Shown here: in pieces, positions 51,718 through 64,000 of the stretch
Layout: every line of letters begins with the position of its first letter
Numbering within the stretch: the first letter of the stretch is position 1
Assembly (NCBI GenBank): GCA_003999685.1
Contig: CP021228.1
Coordinates: forward strand, 496,001 to 560,000
Direction of reading: 5' to 3'
Source of the DNA: Taiwanofungus camphoratus
Lineage: Eukaryota > Basidiomycota > Agaricomycetes > Polyporales > Taiwanofungaceae
Length of the DNA: 64,000 nt
The notes under the pieces: generated by a model
Seen by the model: only the letters and a program-made list of their open reading frames with translations
The model's database searches: none
What the model was told of the DNA's origin: nothing
Made by a program: the position numbers and the translations under genes

Positions 51718-54700
51718 CTACCAATGAGTTAGCATGGTTTGTGCACATTCCTGCATGAAGTTAGCAGAGGCACGAAAAAAAAACAGATCATACATACTTT
51801 TAGGCGAACCAGATTATATGCTAGGGAAACATTTACAATGGTTCGCAGTTTCCGACGCATGTCAGTTTTGTGCACACTGAGTTGGAAGTTGCCAGAGCAT
51901 TGACAATGACGGGAAATGTTATCTGACTGAATCCGCTTGCATTTGGAACATCGCAGATCTTGTTGAGTAAACTTTTGCTCCAAGTCATACACGATGTCCA
52001 TCAAGATGAATTCGATCATGGTGCGGTCGTATTCTCCGCCACAATTAGCGCAAAGCCAGCGTGTGTTGACTTCAAGGTTATTTGGCAGGAGCTCTGGATC
52101 ACGGCAGAAGTCGAAATCCCGAAGACCATCACAATGTCGGCATGGCACATTGGACAATCTCAGAGGCTCGCATGGATTTTGGAAAGTCGCTTCATTTGCG
52201 AATTCCCTCACTCCAACTAGCTCCAGTAGGTTTCGCTTCAGCAAGCCAATTTCTATCTGATAGTCTTTTGCCAAAGAGAAGACAGCACAGGAGAACTTGA
52301 CAAATTCCAGGACCGGATTCGTAAGGTGCAGATGAGAGCCGGGAAGGAGAGGGAATTCCCATTGGGCTAGAGCATCTTCGTCCGTCATGGCTTCACGATG
52401 TCTTTCCAGGATGCTCCCTACTGTCTTCAGAAGTCTCCGTGTGAGACGGCGAGCGATGAAATCTCGGCTAACTTCTAGCTCCTGTATCTTTGAGGCATCG
52501 CGTTGAGTGGCGTCAGGAGCACCATTAGGTAACACTCGCAAAGGCGCTCTGGACACTTCTTTGTTCCTCTGACTAGCTCTAAAAAGTTCCACTAGGAAGA
52601 AACGGAGCACGTTTCGGAAATCACGTTGAATAGCAGGAGGTAAAAATGATTCAATGTTCCATCGCATCTCTACCGAAAGCTCCTCCGGTGGCTCAATCGC
52701 CAGCGGATCCTCGCAGACCACGCCTCCCAAATTTGCTTGGTCCATGAATAGCAGAAAGTCATAGAATCGTTCAGTGTGAAGATAGACGTGTTGGAAGAGC
52801 TCGTGAGATGTTATAGCCGTTGTGATATAGGTAGCGTACGCATGTGCTGTTCCGGGAGGCTTAGATGTGACCAGAAGGATTCGTCCAAAATCTGCATGGA
52901 CAACGTGTGATCCCAATCGTTTAAACTCGGCGAGCATTTGGACAAAAGTCTTGCGCATCAGACCATGAATGAACCGATGTAGGCTTGGTTCATACATGTG
53001 CGAGGCGCTCGAACTTACCCAACGCCAGAAATGATCGATAGCGATTGTTGCAGGGCTTTCGAAGTTTCCTTGGATTTTATCGAGCAACCATGTTTTGACA
53101 AGGTTCTTGAGAATAGCAAAGGTCTGTGTGGATACGTTGGAATCACCAAGAGTAAGATCGTGCTGCGAATCTCCTCCAGCATATTCATCCAGTGTATGAG
53201 ATGAGTCGAAGGCTGTAGCACCGCCGCTACCCTCTAGCTCGTTCACAATAACAGAGTGCAACACTGCATTGACCGCGAGATTGCGAACTGTCAGTTCGAG
53301 GCAGACGTTAGAGTAACATCCAGACGAAACAAATTCAGTCTTCGGCAAATCTTCCGATGGCCTGGTATCGTTTTCAAGACCTCCCAGGTCCGGACGTCCC
53401 CTTGGTGACCACCATAAGACGATGTCATGATCAGCGAGCCTACGAGCAAACTCAACGTCCGAGAGCAGCAAAGGCTGATCGCCTTCGATATGACCAACAG
53501 GTATGTCATAGTAGTCTGCCAAGGCAATGGTGCGATCCAACCATGGACCCATGGATAAATAACGATTAATCATTTTTTGGGCGACACTTGATTGCCAAGG
53601 GAAGACATCCAACGTATGAGGTATCTTAGCTTTCGACATCGATAAGACAGGAAATTTCGAAAGTCTTGGTATATGGGTGTCGAAATACGTCTGTTCTCTG
53701 CCAGACGATATGACCACGATGTATGATTGGCCCTCGACGAGGCCAAGTTCCCGCGAGACGCCCTTCAGAGCTGTGAAGTCATTGCCATGGTATGTCGTCG
53801 TGAACTCGCAGGAGGCAGGATACGATATGGATATACTGGAATTGAGGACTTGCTGCCGGCTGCGGAGAATGTTCATGTAAAGCTCGGGAAGACGGGTTAT
53901 CGGTTGTCGGCGAGTTGCAGGATCAACTATATGAAGCCGGACGGGCTCTCCAGGAATGAACAAGGCAAAAACGTGCACTGGGGCGGTGCTGGAGCACGCA
54001 TGATAGAGAAAAATGTACTTTCCCGCCCTCCCTTCTCCGAGGTATCTCTGTTTGGACATCGGAGCGCTAGCACGACCAAGCTGGTCTAGACTGAAACCAA
54101 CATTTTCAGCTCTGTTCAGCGTCATACTGGCATCTTCACTTGTGCAAGTCTTTCCCAGTTTCAGGATCGCTCGCATGAAAAGTGGAAGCTATAGAGGTGC
54201 TAATGAGCATATAGCCTTCCGGTAATAATCATGTTCGATCTTCCTATGAGTCCTTACCTGGAGTTCGTAGACACCATCCACATTGGGGTCGTTCGTAAGA
54301 TCTATGAAATGCTCCTGGCCTTCCAGGAAAACGTCCTCGCGCACAGAAATTTTGTAAAGATTTATGCATTGACGATCCCGGGGTAGAGTCCGAACTACTC
54401 TATCGGAAGAGTATATGTCCTCCTTGAAGTGATCCGCTTTGGGTGAGGTACGGAAGTGGAGATAAAACTCACGGGGAATGCGAAGTGGTACAGAGATGAG
54501 GTCTGAGTCAACAGAGAGCCACATGGTGAAGCGACCAGGGACCTTGTTAGGTCGAATCTGTATAATGTCCCAGCGACCGTTTGTTTTCATGCGAACACCC
54601 TTGAACATGGTTGGAATGGCAGCAGAGGTATCATCTTCCCGGCGATGCTTCCAACGGCGACGCATGCCCTTTAGCCAAGAAGCATAATCTTTTGATGCAT

Positions 54701-57700
54701 CGGGTAAAGGCCCCTTCAACACATCATTGTCCAGCATCGCTTCAGGGGTATCCTCTCTGCGCCTAGTGTTACGGTTGACGACCGCTATGCGCAGTCGGTT
54801 ACCATGACTAGGTTGAGCTGCCAAGTCTTCAATATCCCGTGAAGCCTGATTTGCCTGATTTGTTGGTCTGAAAAAGTCCGTAACTTTGTGTTGACGGAAT
54901 TTATCCTCCAGTGCAGCCACCCGCCGATGCAGCCAATCCGGATGACGAATACGAGGGACTGGATTGGAAATTTTTTGCATCGCGGCCGGAATTGTTATGA
55001 GCTTTTGGATCACAGATCCCAGACGCTCAATATAATATTCCCAGTCCAGGATGGATCGTATATCGAAATTTGTCAAGCTGTTGTCTTTCAGCCATTTGCG
55101 AAGATAGATCTGTTTGACATTCTCATCCGCAGAGAAAATGGCTACAGGAACAGCCCGTTCTGTGACTGGAGCACCGCTTGGACGAGCCGAGATGATGAAC
55201 TTGCATGCGAGGCCCTTATCCTTGACCATCTGATTACCAAGGAATTCCGCCAGGCGTTTAGCAGTACTAATGGATGTTGATTTCTGACCCCCATATTCGG
55301 CCAGAGTCTTGGACATACTCCTATTCTCGGCGATGAGCTCCACGAGTTCGTCGTCCTCGAGGCTCTCAGCTTTACTGAACAGAACATCGAGCCATCGGTC
55401 CGCTATTTGCGCAACAGCGGCATAACACTCTTCAGTAGTAGTACCCAACAAAAACTTCTCGAAGATCTGCGACTGGAATATTTTGATGAGTTGCAGCTCG
55501 CCCCGCCGCTTCACCTCAAATCCTTTTAGTTCAGCGAGTGAGCCGTCATCGTTGAAGACGGCATAACGCTTCTTCAACAGCTTGTCCTCCTCCTTAGAAG
55601 ACGGCAGAATCATAGCTCTATATGGTCCATCCAATTCAAAAAATATGGAGTTCTCGCTATGCACCGTATAGCTTCCAGTTTCTGTGTCGAGATCATGGTA
55701 CTGATGGTTCGTAAATTGTGCATGGACCAGATGGTTCAACATGGTGCAAGGGTACGAGAATCCGATTGCCTTGCCATTTGCCAGCTTGAACTTGAAATTC
55801 TCTGGAAAGACTCCTGGAAGCATGCACCAGATCCCATCGGTATCCAGCTCCAGGGGACGACCAATTTGTTCTACGAGTTGTCTGGCCATCTGAATAATGG
55901 TTGCGCCGGTCAAACAAGTGATCCCAGCCATCTCCATGGAATGCCAACGGGCACCCTTACGCATGACGTATCCATAGAACGAGTTCAGGATGCACTTGTG
56001 TGCCAACTGCAGGGAATCATAGAGAACGATCATCTTCTTTGCTTCGTCGACCTCTGCGATAGAGCGCTGCTCCGCCAGAACGGTGTCGAGATTCTTCTTC
56101 CAAGTCTTGTGTAGTCCTTTGTATTCATATCGACGATCCCTGAATCGACGTACTGTGTCTATATAGAATGGGTTCTCCCTCTGGCAGATGATTGCTTCAC
56201 GATTCTCAACCTTGGTGTCCTTGATTTTCTTGTAAACCTTGCGCGAATAGTCTCCGAGGCGTTTTTGTAATAGTGCTGTTTGTTCTGACTCAGATAAATC
56301 GACAAACCTGCGTTGAGGGCCACCAGGACGCTTGGGAGGGAAGGTTTCTTGATTTAAAGCATGTTTGATCATGTTGAATTCGTCTCTCCTGGCGGGGAAG
56401 AATTCACCCCTCCAAGCCCACGTCATACGACGATCGCAGGCTTTGCCAGGACGATTGTAGTCACAAACGGCGCAAACAGATTCATCTACGACAGAATCCG
56501 GTTGCAATCGATTGGACAACATGATGTTTGGGTACATAGCAGCAACGTCCAAATGGTAGATCAATGGTTTGTCCATGCGCTGCGGGTGATCTCGTATTTC
56601 TTCTAGAGCAAGTTGGATCTGATTCTTGATCTCGTCGTAATTCGTCACGTTCTCAAGAGAAGACTTGGACTCTTCAACGATACAAAATGTTAATGCCGCA
56701 TCGAGTTCATCGATGAGCTGGAAGTCTAAGTGTGAGCGCAGTGAATAGGTTATTCTCGATACTCGAAATATTAACCTTTTGCACTGCTGACGGCTCTATC
56801 TTGAACTGAGTAGAAATATCACTCCGGAAGACTCCAGCTTCGAGCGCCTCCACATGCCCACCGACATATGTTTCAGATGCCAGTAAGTGTCCTTCATACA
56901 TATTACCATGTTCCTCTTCGTGCCTGTTCGGCATGATAATTTCTCCACGATATGCTTCCACCTGTGTGGTATTTTAGAATAGGCCATAAAGCAGTGGACA
57001 TCAGTACTTACCATAAGCAGGGTTTCACAAAGAGTTCCAGTTCCTTTGCGTAAGACATCATCCGGACGTAAAGGAATGATGTTGCACAGTGAAAATATAA
57101 AAGGATGAACATATTTCATGTATAGATAATACGTTGCGACAGCATCGGACACGGAGTATTGTGCGAGTGTCTGAGGTTGCTCCATTGCGTATCTACGAGT
57201 CGTTAATTTTAAGAATACTACTTGTGAAGGCTTTCAGGACTATACGCACGGTGTCATGAGCTCCGGATCTAATTCAATGGGATCATATCCCAGTTTAGCC
57301 GTCGTCACAGCTTTCAAACCCTGACTACCCTGTGGCAGGTACGAATCACGCTTGACCCATCGGAAGCAATCCATGTGTGCGCAGGTTCGGCTCTTAAATT
57401 CGTCTTCAGAATCCTTGGCAAACCCGATCTCGAGGAACATGTCGATTCCGTGTACCTTAGCTCGGGCACACAGGAAAGGGAAATCAAAGAAGTCCCCATT
57501 GAATGTTGCCATTACAGTTGGCTTTACCTCCTGACAGTGTGAAAAGAAACGACGAATAGTAGCAGCCTGTGACGTACGTCAGCGTCGCCGAGGTAAACAC
57601 ATCATGAACATATATACCTCGTCTGGTTCGTTGAAAATAGTGAAAGGACCTTCGTAGCCTTCTTTAGGTGTGTATTCGAAATCTTCGATGTCCTCACTAA

Positions 57701-58836
57701 CAATTTCACGATTCGTAATAAGGAAGCCTTGTCCATCAACCATGTAAGATATCATCATAACTTGGTCAATGGCTTGGTCAGGAAACTTGAGAGGAGCCTT
57801 GGTCGTCTCGATATCGTACGCCATCACGACAGGGTCTGCACGTTTGACACGTTCAACGAGCTGTTTGAATGCTGGTTGTCCGGCTGTAAAGGTAACGGCA
57901 TACCAATGACCGACGCGGATGTCGTTGTCCATGGCGACGCGTAAATAGTACGGCACGTCGAATTCGCGAATGTCGATTATACCCTCTCGCGGATCTTTGT
58001 CGCGACCTCCGGAGGCTCTCGCCTCACTTGCACTCGCCTGCCATTCTCCTTCTGCTTCGATGAATACACTCGCATTAGCTGCAGCATTGACCACTTCCGC
58101 ATACGCATCCACGGCGTCAAGCTTGGCACTGTTCGCAAGTGCAAGCGGCATGATGTCACGTCGGACGGCAAGGAGGTCAGAGACATTCCTGAAATGAAGC
58201 TGTAAATAAAGTCGCCTGTGTCCCAAAAGATGATTGGGCAGTTGCAAATCTTCCTTCCGCTCCCGCGTTATACGGCATATGTGAGCTTCATACCTCTTCA
58301 TTAACCATTCCTCAATGATGGTCTCCATTCCGGTCTATATCGCTAATTGAGTCCATCAGAACTGCGGAGAATATCCGCACACGCACCTTGCATGCAATGT
58401 AAAAGTACGGCTCATACTGATAGGTACATTTGAACATTCCCCCATCATCTTGTACAAAGTAAAAATCAACTGCAGCCTTTCCAGATTGCCAATCTGCATC
58501 TTTCACTAATGTCTGCACATACTGTGAGAGAAATAAATCGGCCAATAAGATATAAACACCTACTGGGTGCATGTTGATTAACCATCCCTCCCTTCGTGTG
58601 CCCTCTTGTATTCTTGCAAACCCAAGCTTCTCATCTACGTCATCGCTGATTCTAACCTGTTCAAATCTTTCCGCAAGCTGGGTACCATCGTCCTCCCGTT
58701 GCGGCTGGGTCTCTGCGGGTGCTCCTCCGCGACCTCTGCCTCTTCCTCGCCCGCCACGAAACGAGCCGTTTCCTCGATATCCATATCGCGAGGAGCCTCG
58801 GCCTCTACGAGACCCTGCAAACGATCCGCGGGTCAT
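51718..58836 (-). CDS. POL2: DNA polymerase epsilon catalytic subunit
   Basis: Nine minus-strand exons give 2,227 residues: 58564-58836, 58387-58512, 57618-58334, 57250-57566, 57012-57192, 56776-56961, 54258-56717, 51798-54188, 51718-51750. The N-terminus is RG-rich. The proofreading exonuclease is intact: Exo [11 protein letters not shown] near residue 307, Exo [11 protein letters not shown] near 395, Exo III YSVSDAV near 492. Polymerase motifs follow: DVAAMYPNI (A) near 657, [18 protein letters not shown] (B) near 841 and ELDTDGIW (C) near 892. A Cys cluster typical of the catalytic domain is at [13 protein letters not shown]. The inactive second polymerase half follows, then two C-terminal Cys modules (CRHC...CANC and CSKC...CQC). 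Pol epsilon copies the leading strand in the nucleus and takes part in checkpoint signalling. The last exon is only 33 nt. All motifs argue for a functional gene. Confidence 0.97.
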
Positions 58837-59381
58837 GATGGTGTTTAAAAGTGATTAGAAGTCACGGCTATGGCAACAAGTCGTTCCAACGCGTCGAGTC
58901 GCAATGTCACAGACGCCAAATGTCACATTAGTCACGATCGTGTATGTCACATGGATGATCGAGCCTATCCTCCGAGTCCAAATCACTCAATCTGTAATAT
59001 GATTTATGCCGCGATTCTGACCATTCAGCTGCATTCACACTCTCAATCGGTCGCATTTTCTCTCTCAACAAAATGCTGCCAGTCAGTCGAGGTACATTTT
59101 ACGAGGCTCAAGCAATCGAAATGACGATGAACTTCAGACATACTAGAACAATGATCCCTTCGTTCCCTTGCGTGGTGCTTATAAGGACGCTGGCCCATCC
59201 ACGTCTTGCCGGAACACGTTTGCAAACATTGATAAGGATTCAATCATCATGAACAGCGATCGGCTCAACGCCTGTTCATAATACCGACCCCAGGAAAATT
59301 ACAGTCACGTAGCCTATTTGAGGCTGTCCATCCAGACAGGTCAATCGTCCTGGTGATCAGTTGAGCTATGCCTAATAGAAT
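58837..59381. other. POL2 upstream region
   Basis: Upstream of the POL2 start codon; should contain its promoter. No gene or recognised box was found. Confidence 0.4.
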
Positions 59382-60140
59382 CAGTGTTGTGCCAGACGGC
59401 GACCGGTCGCCTAAGTCGTTTGCACGACTGGACGACTAGTCGTGCGACTGGCGTTCCGACCGGGAGTCCAGACGACTATTCCCACGACAGCCACACCACA
59501 GCCAAGGGCGGCCCATCGCCGTAATATCCATACACATGTGTTAGAACTTGGCCTGGTAATGTAACATCGGACATTTCCAAGCTGGCCGTCTCAATCTAGA
59601 GACCACACACCCGGAGGCCTCTGGAGATGATACAGAAGATGATGTTGGGGGACCATACACCATTGAATTAGAGGGAATTGTTGAGGGATTTATCCGGATG
59701 TTAGATGAAGACATTAAAATACAGTTCCCATTATGTCTCAAAATACCACTTGGGGAACCTTTTCAACTCCAAGTGCTTGGAGTGAGTGGATAGTGTGAAG
59801 CAATGTGAAACATGGATTGCAGGAGGAACTGGATATATACAAACAGCTCAAATTTGATGGCAGAGGATGAAGACGAGTAAATGCGCTTGGATGCTGATGC
59901 ACAGGCAATTCTTGCATGGGGATCCAATACTTTTGATTCTCTAGTATTCTATTACATCCTGATTGGATATTCCATGGTTTCAAGCTATACATACTAGTCT
60001 CCTGCAACCGGACTTTGCGTGATGCAACGCGCACTGCGCCAGTCGTCGACCGTGAGAATAGTCGTTCTCCGCGGTCATGTAGTCGCCGATTTGTGACTTT
60101 ATGCCAGTCGTGCGACTAGTCGACGACTGGCACAACACTG
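59382..60140. mobile_element. hAT-like non-autonomous DNA transposon
   Basis: The element starts CAGTGTTGTGCCAG and ends CTGGCACAACACTG, a perfect 14-bp terminal inverted repeat of the CAGTG type seen in hAT elements. Just inside both ends are short palindromic subterminal blocks built on gtcgtgcgac and gactagtcg. The 759-bp body has one partly open stretch (about 59610-59790 on the plus strand: YTIELEGIVEGFIRMLDED) but no recognisable transposase. No exact 8-bp target duplication was seen beside the tips. It is best described as a non-autonomous or internally deleted copy. Confidence 0.75.
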
Positions 60141-61167
60141 CGACAAAGTCACCTATAGTATGCCGCCACTGTCAACAGCACAACCTGAAGGTGGGAGTTC
60201 CGGGAAGAAGCGGAAAGGTAATGCAGTCGCAGATGTCCCAGAACGGCTGGCTACTAGGTCCAGAAAATCGCTGCTAGTAAAACAGTTCTGGAAATATTAC
60301 CATATAAGAAAACTTTTTGGTGGGGCGCAGTATACAACAGGAGCCCCGGGACAGAGGACAAATCGGTGAATAGGCGTCAGCGACAGGGCCTTGGGGACGG
60401 GGGACGTCGCCTAAGGTTGTGGGAAGTACAGTAGGTTGACTCGTGGATTTGACATCATATGTGTAAAGCAAAGCACACAGGAGCCTATGCAAGGCTTAAA
60501 TACAAACTAGCTATTCGAATGCATGGGGGTTGACAGTATTGACACTCTGTAAAAAAGCGTAGTCAACGTTTGTGCAAAATTTGCAGGGCAGTCATGCACT
60601 AGTCGCACAAACTGACTACAGGTTGACTGGTGTGCGACAGTCCTGTGACTGACTGCTAGTCAAGTTATGTGATTTTGGTACCAGAAAGAGGACTGAGGCC
60701 GACTTTCATTTTTTACAGAGATTGACAATTTAAGTAGACGACGACTCAACTAGCACTTAGAATCAGATACTTGGTTACACATTACAGACCAGCCAGTCCT
60801 GGTATATTGCTTTACGAGCAAATAACAGTGTACATGACCTAGTCCCAACCGGTCAGCCAAACACAGACTACTAATATAACAGTGCATGTACGAGTACTTG
60901 GTGACAGTAACTAGGACATAGCAACGTTGATGGCGACGACAGACAAATGGAAAAGTAAAAGACGAGAAAACATGCTCCAACACCAACAGAAGAGAAAAAG
61001 AATACAGCCTGATAATGAGGCCGATAAAGTAAAAGGGATAAAAAGAGGCAAAATCGAACAGCAAACAAATGAGGAACATGTAACCAGATACCCTGGTGCG
61101 GCCACCGTAAATCTCCGGCAAGGTGTGGTCGCGCTCGTGAGCGAACGAGCTATTCAACTCATGGCGG
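60141..61167. other. Intergenic region with a dispersed repeat
   Basis: No supported gene. A short frame at 60160-60369 (GGSSGKKRKGNAVADVPERL) is basic and could be a fossil of something, but lacks context. The dispersed repeat at 60546-60720 is listed separately. Confidence 0.4.
60546..60720. repeat. Dispersed repeat, copy 2
   Basis: Related to 31252-31412 by ordered blocks. Its middle contains an inverted pair, gtcgcacaaactga and ggtgtgcgac, separated by a few bases. No coding potential. Confidence 0.65.
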
Positions 61168-61937
61168 TCAAGCTGCTACTTGTTCCAGAGCCGCTGCAGC
61201 CGCTTCTGCAGCCTCCTCCTCCTCTGGTTCTTCAGCGATGGTCTCTCGGGCAGTCCCCGAGATAGTAGCATCGTTCTCCTTCTCTCCGTTGCCCACCTAT
61301 ACATGGATCAGAACAGATCAGAAGACCAAAACTGTGCTGATCATATAAGACATACCTTAGATGCAGGCTTCCTCGAACCAGCCCTAGATGCGGGTTTCTT
61401 GGCGCCTGCAGCCGAAGGGGGTTTGACTGAGGAGCGAGATGAGGGCTTCGCAGAGCCTGAACGGGAAACTTTGGATGCCGGTTTGATTGAGGCACCGGCA
61501 GCCTTGGAAGGAGGCTTGGAGGCCGCCTTGGAAGGGGGCTTCGACGGAGCCTTGGATGGGGGCTTTGACACAGCCTTTGAGGCAGGCTTGGCCTACGACA
61601 GAGACTTGAATAAGCTCAGGTGACAAAAAAACGTAAGGTCCGAACTCACTCGTTTGGCGGGGGGTGGCTGCTCGTCGTCAGCAGATGAAGTGCCATTGAG
61701 GATGGCAGCATCCTCTTCTTCTCTATCGGCGGCCGTCCTCTTCTTACTCTTGGCGACTTTCGGTTTTTCCGCGCCCTCCTCTATGGGCTTGTCGTCTGCC
61801 TTGGCCTTTTTGGCCCGAGGCTTTGCTGGAGCCTTCTTCGGAGCAGGCACCGGCTTTGGTTGGTCTTTAATGCGTGCAGACCGACGCGGCGCAGGGATAG
61901 CATCTGTAGCAACGGTTGTGGCAGCCTTGCGAGGCAT
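61168..61937 (-). CDS. Basic Lys/Ala/Pro-rich nuclear-type protein
   Basis: Three minus-strand exons (61650-61937, 61356-61592, 61168-61296) give 217 residues. The start MPRKAATTVATDAIPAPRRS contains an RRSAR motif. It is followed by alternating Lys/Ala/Pro sequence (PKKAPAKPRAKKAK) and a likely nuclear signal (KSKKRTAADRE). The middle exon carries short repeats of the form SKPPSKA, then SRSGSAKPSSRSS. The last exon is acidic and Ala-rich (EEPEEEEAAEAAAALEQ). Composition resembles histone H1 tails or other chromatin linkers, but there is no globular winged-helix, so a histone H1 call is not supported. Function unknown. Introns are 57-59 nt, GT-AG. Confidence 0.75.
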
Positions 61938-62771
61938 CTGAGAGGGAAGCGCAGATGAGAGGATGGGAAGGTGTATGAGGATGGGGTAAAGGTCAGAAAG
62001 CGTTCCGTGAGGTTGGAACGCTACTTGAACCCTATTCACGATCAACAAGTTATCACGTGCCACGTTCCATCGCGTGACACGCGCGTCGCGGGGCCACGGT
62101 GGCCATGATAGCCTGTCCGAGATAACAGGAACTTCCTTTGTTCCATTATGTCACCTACAAACGGCAATTGATAATTTAGGGTTGTTGTCTAATTTTGCGC
62201 TCTCGGTCAATTTAACCCATTAGCATGCTGGCTGGAGCATCGTGCTCCAGTCGTGTAGGCATGTTTAAGAGTGGAAAGTTACTGAATAGGACTCACGTTG
62301 CATGGGACTCACAATCCATATTTGTGAGAGGGAAGGGTCTGAGTATTACACTCACCATCGATTGGCTCTAGCTGAGTCTAGTCTTGATGAACTGAGAAGG
62401 GTAGTCACGACTAGTTCTGCATAAGACGTTGTCAATTCGTCGTCGGGTCTGCCTGAAGATGGCCAGACCAAAACTGGCATTGTGAGGACTGGGGGAAAGA
62501 GGACACCTTCGACACCCATCGTTTCACGGTCACTGCAATGGCTGTGTTCTTAGATGTTGTCTCCTTCAGTTCACGTATTCAGGGTGTCATTTTTATGTGC
62601 AACTCAATTCAGACTACTCTTGTACTGTCGTGTCCATATAATTTGTTACATCTAGCACTCTTAACGAGCACGTTCTTGATCTCTCACCAATGACCTTGCT
62701 TGGGAGTTCAACGGAGTAAAGCCAAGCTCCAAGATAATATTTAACCTTGACATGTTCCCGATATCTATTGC
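61938..62771. other. Intergenic stretch
   Basis: Between the start of the basic protein gene and the stop of the UBR7-like gene, both minus strand. A short perfect hairpin, ctggagca-tcg-tgctccag, lies at 62232-62250. No gene is seen. Confidence 0.4.
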
Positions 62772-64000
62772 CTATGTTACATTATTTTGTGTTTGAGTGC
62801 GAGCATCGAAGAATGCACGAATATCCGCCTCCGTGACCTCCTTGCCTTGCTGAGCGAATGGACGTAGATGATTGATCAGTTCATCGCTACAGCACGGTAA
62901 GAAATCGAAGACGGCAAAACACGACAAGGCGAAACAAATCAGCCTTCTGAAAGGGACGCAAGGCGTGCACATACCGCATGTCGTTAAATGCCCGAATCCC
63001 ATCTAATGCTTTATCACGCGGGAGCCGCTGCAGCGCGCGGAGGCCAAGTTCCTCTAACGACAGCCCTAAGATATTTTAATTAGTATACTTGTACAACAGA
63101 AGTCAAGGGGGGCAGACCAGAGTCTGGATCCTCGGGGGGCTCGTATGTCTCTTCCTCCTCTAGGAGATAAGGGTGAGCTTGTAATGGAGGGAGGCACTAG
63201 CATGATGCAGAACAGTCAGACTGGAGAAGGCGAATGGAGAGCTCGAGGGTACTTACAGAGTTACACCTGCACCATCGTCCTCGCCAGCCTTCTGTCAGGA
63301 AGATATCTCCCTGCCCGAGTGGCGCAACCACGCTGTTCGAACATGGAGCGTCCGAGGTGGATTGGATATGTTCGGCAGATAAAAGGATCGCCTGCGCGAG
63401 CGGGTTGGGGGTAGGTGCGATACATGAGGGAGACGACGGCTCTGGCATAAAACGTGCTCGCTTCGCCTGTTGGGAATCCGCGGCATCTGGAGAGCGTAGC
63501 CGCTTCCTCGTGTTCTCGGACCCATGTTCTACTTCTACCTCCTTGTGCAACTCAACCACAACTGTGTGACTCTCGTCATCATCAATCCGTCCCATGACTC
63601 TCCATTCCCCGTGAGGGCTGTCTCGGACGACCATGAGGATGCCTTGATCGCCCGCATACTTGTGCACAGTAGATATGCTGCGCACGCATGCACTGCAGAT
63701 AAGGCTGTCATAGTCTGAGGCTCGGATGAGCGGAGGTGGCAGGCCCGAGGACGATGCCTCCGATACGGCATCGTCGGCCCCCGCGAATCCCTGAACAGTT
63801 GGCTCTGGTGTAGGCTCGCGCGAGGGAGGGCGCTCGCGCAAGTTCAAACACGACTCGTGAAACCAGTCCTGCTAGCGGTGATCATTTGCAAGCGCCACGA
63901 TTACGGATGGAGCGTACCTCACAGGCAAGACACTGTATCATAGTCTCCCTTTCGTTTGCTGCATCGTATTCTCTCCCGCATCTGCAGAATGTACCCTCAA
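62772..64000 (-). CDS. UBR7: UBR7/mlo2-type protein, C-terminal part (partial)
   Basis: Five minus-strand exons are visible: 63919-64000 (cut by the window edge), 63257-63868, 63118-63196, 62975-63065, 62772-62886. The first reads FCRCGREYDAANERETMIQC, then LACE-DWFHESCLNLRERP, the PHD-like zinc region of UBR7/mlo2. A second Cys motif, LICSACVRSISTVHKYAGDQ, follows after an acidic linker. The C-terminal block is characteristic: FLTEGWRGRWCRCNS-CLP, EEEETYEPPEDPDSGLSLEE, RALQRLPRDKALDGIRAFND and LRPFAQQGKEVTEADIRAFF. UBR7 proteins are putative N-recognin-type E3 ubiquitin ligases linked to chromatin. The UBR box itself lies beyond the window. Phases agree at all junctions. Confidence 0.9.

Noticed and set aside
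59610-59800. A transposase fragment within the hAT-like element
   Set aside because: The short open stretch IELEGIVEGFIRMLDEDI has no recognisable transposase motif, so it was not called a gene.
61168-61937. Histone H1
   Set aside because: Only composition fits; there is no winged-helix globular domain.

Overview
The window looks like nuclear DNA of an Agaricomycete basidiomycete fungus (possibly Polyporales; the order is inferred). The signs are protein-coding genes cut by many 50-70 nt GT-AG introns, DUF6533 seven-membrane proteins, a profilin, Gna1, Ase1, Pol2 and UBR7 of fungal type, and no bacterial features. Exon models were built by hand from reading frame, splice sites and family similarity, so they are predictions.

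Layout. 0-5 kb: the tail of a membrane protein, a UbiA-type prenyltransferase-like gene, and a secreted Kre9/Knh1-like GPI protein. 5.5-13.5 kb: a very large BEACH-WD40 gene (Bph1/beige family), followed by profilin. 15.2-22.8 kb: a strongly GC-rich block on the minus strand with two very low-complexity proteins, one ending in an unrecognised conserved-looking domain. 24.4-30 kb: a foldback MITE, a SAM methyltransferase, a decayed protein-kinase pseudogene and a four-helix membrane protein. 32.4-37.6 kb: ASE1 (anaphase spindle microtubule bundler) and GNA1 (UDP-GlcNAc synthesis). 38.8-51.2 kb: a head-to-tail array of five DUF6533 seven-membrane proteins. 51.7-58.8 kb: POL2, the catalytic subunit of DNA polymerase epsilon, minus strand. 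59.4-60.7 kb: a hAT-like non-autonomous DNA transposon and a dispersed repeat. 61.2-64 kb: a basic Lys/Ala/Pro nuclear-type protein and the C-terminal part of a UBR7/mlo2-type protein running off the window.

The most striking signal is in the DUF6533 array. All five paralogues can be read as intact genes of 328-359 codons only if each contains two exons of just 2 nucleotides, at the same two positions, each flanked by ordinary ~50-70 nt introns. With them, all five models close in frame with almost identical exon lengths (35, 161-164, 2, 62, 98, 83-98, 2, 138-141, 16, 49, 32-35 nt). Without them, all five break at the same two places. This predicted system of ten 2-nt micro-exons is the main thing to test.

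The genes do not form an evident pathway. They are mostly housekeeping genes (cytoskeleton, replication, cell wall precursor and glucan, ubiquitin) interleaved with lineage-specific membrane proteins and a few old transposon remnants. No rRNA, tRNA, CRISPR array or virus-like element was recognised.
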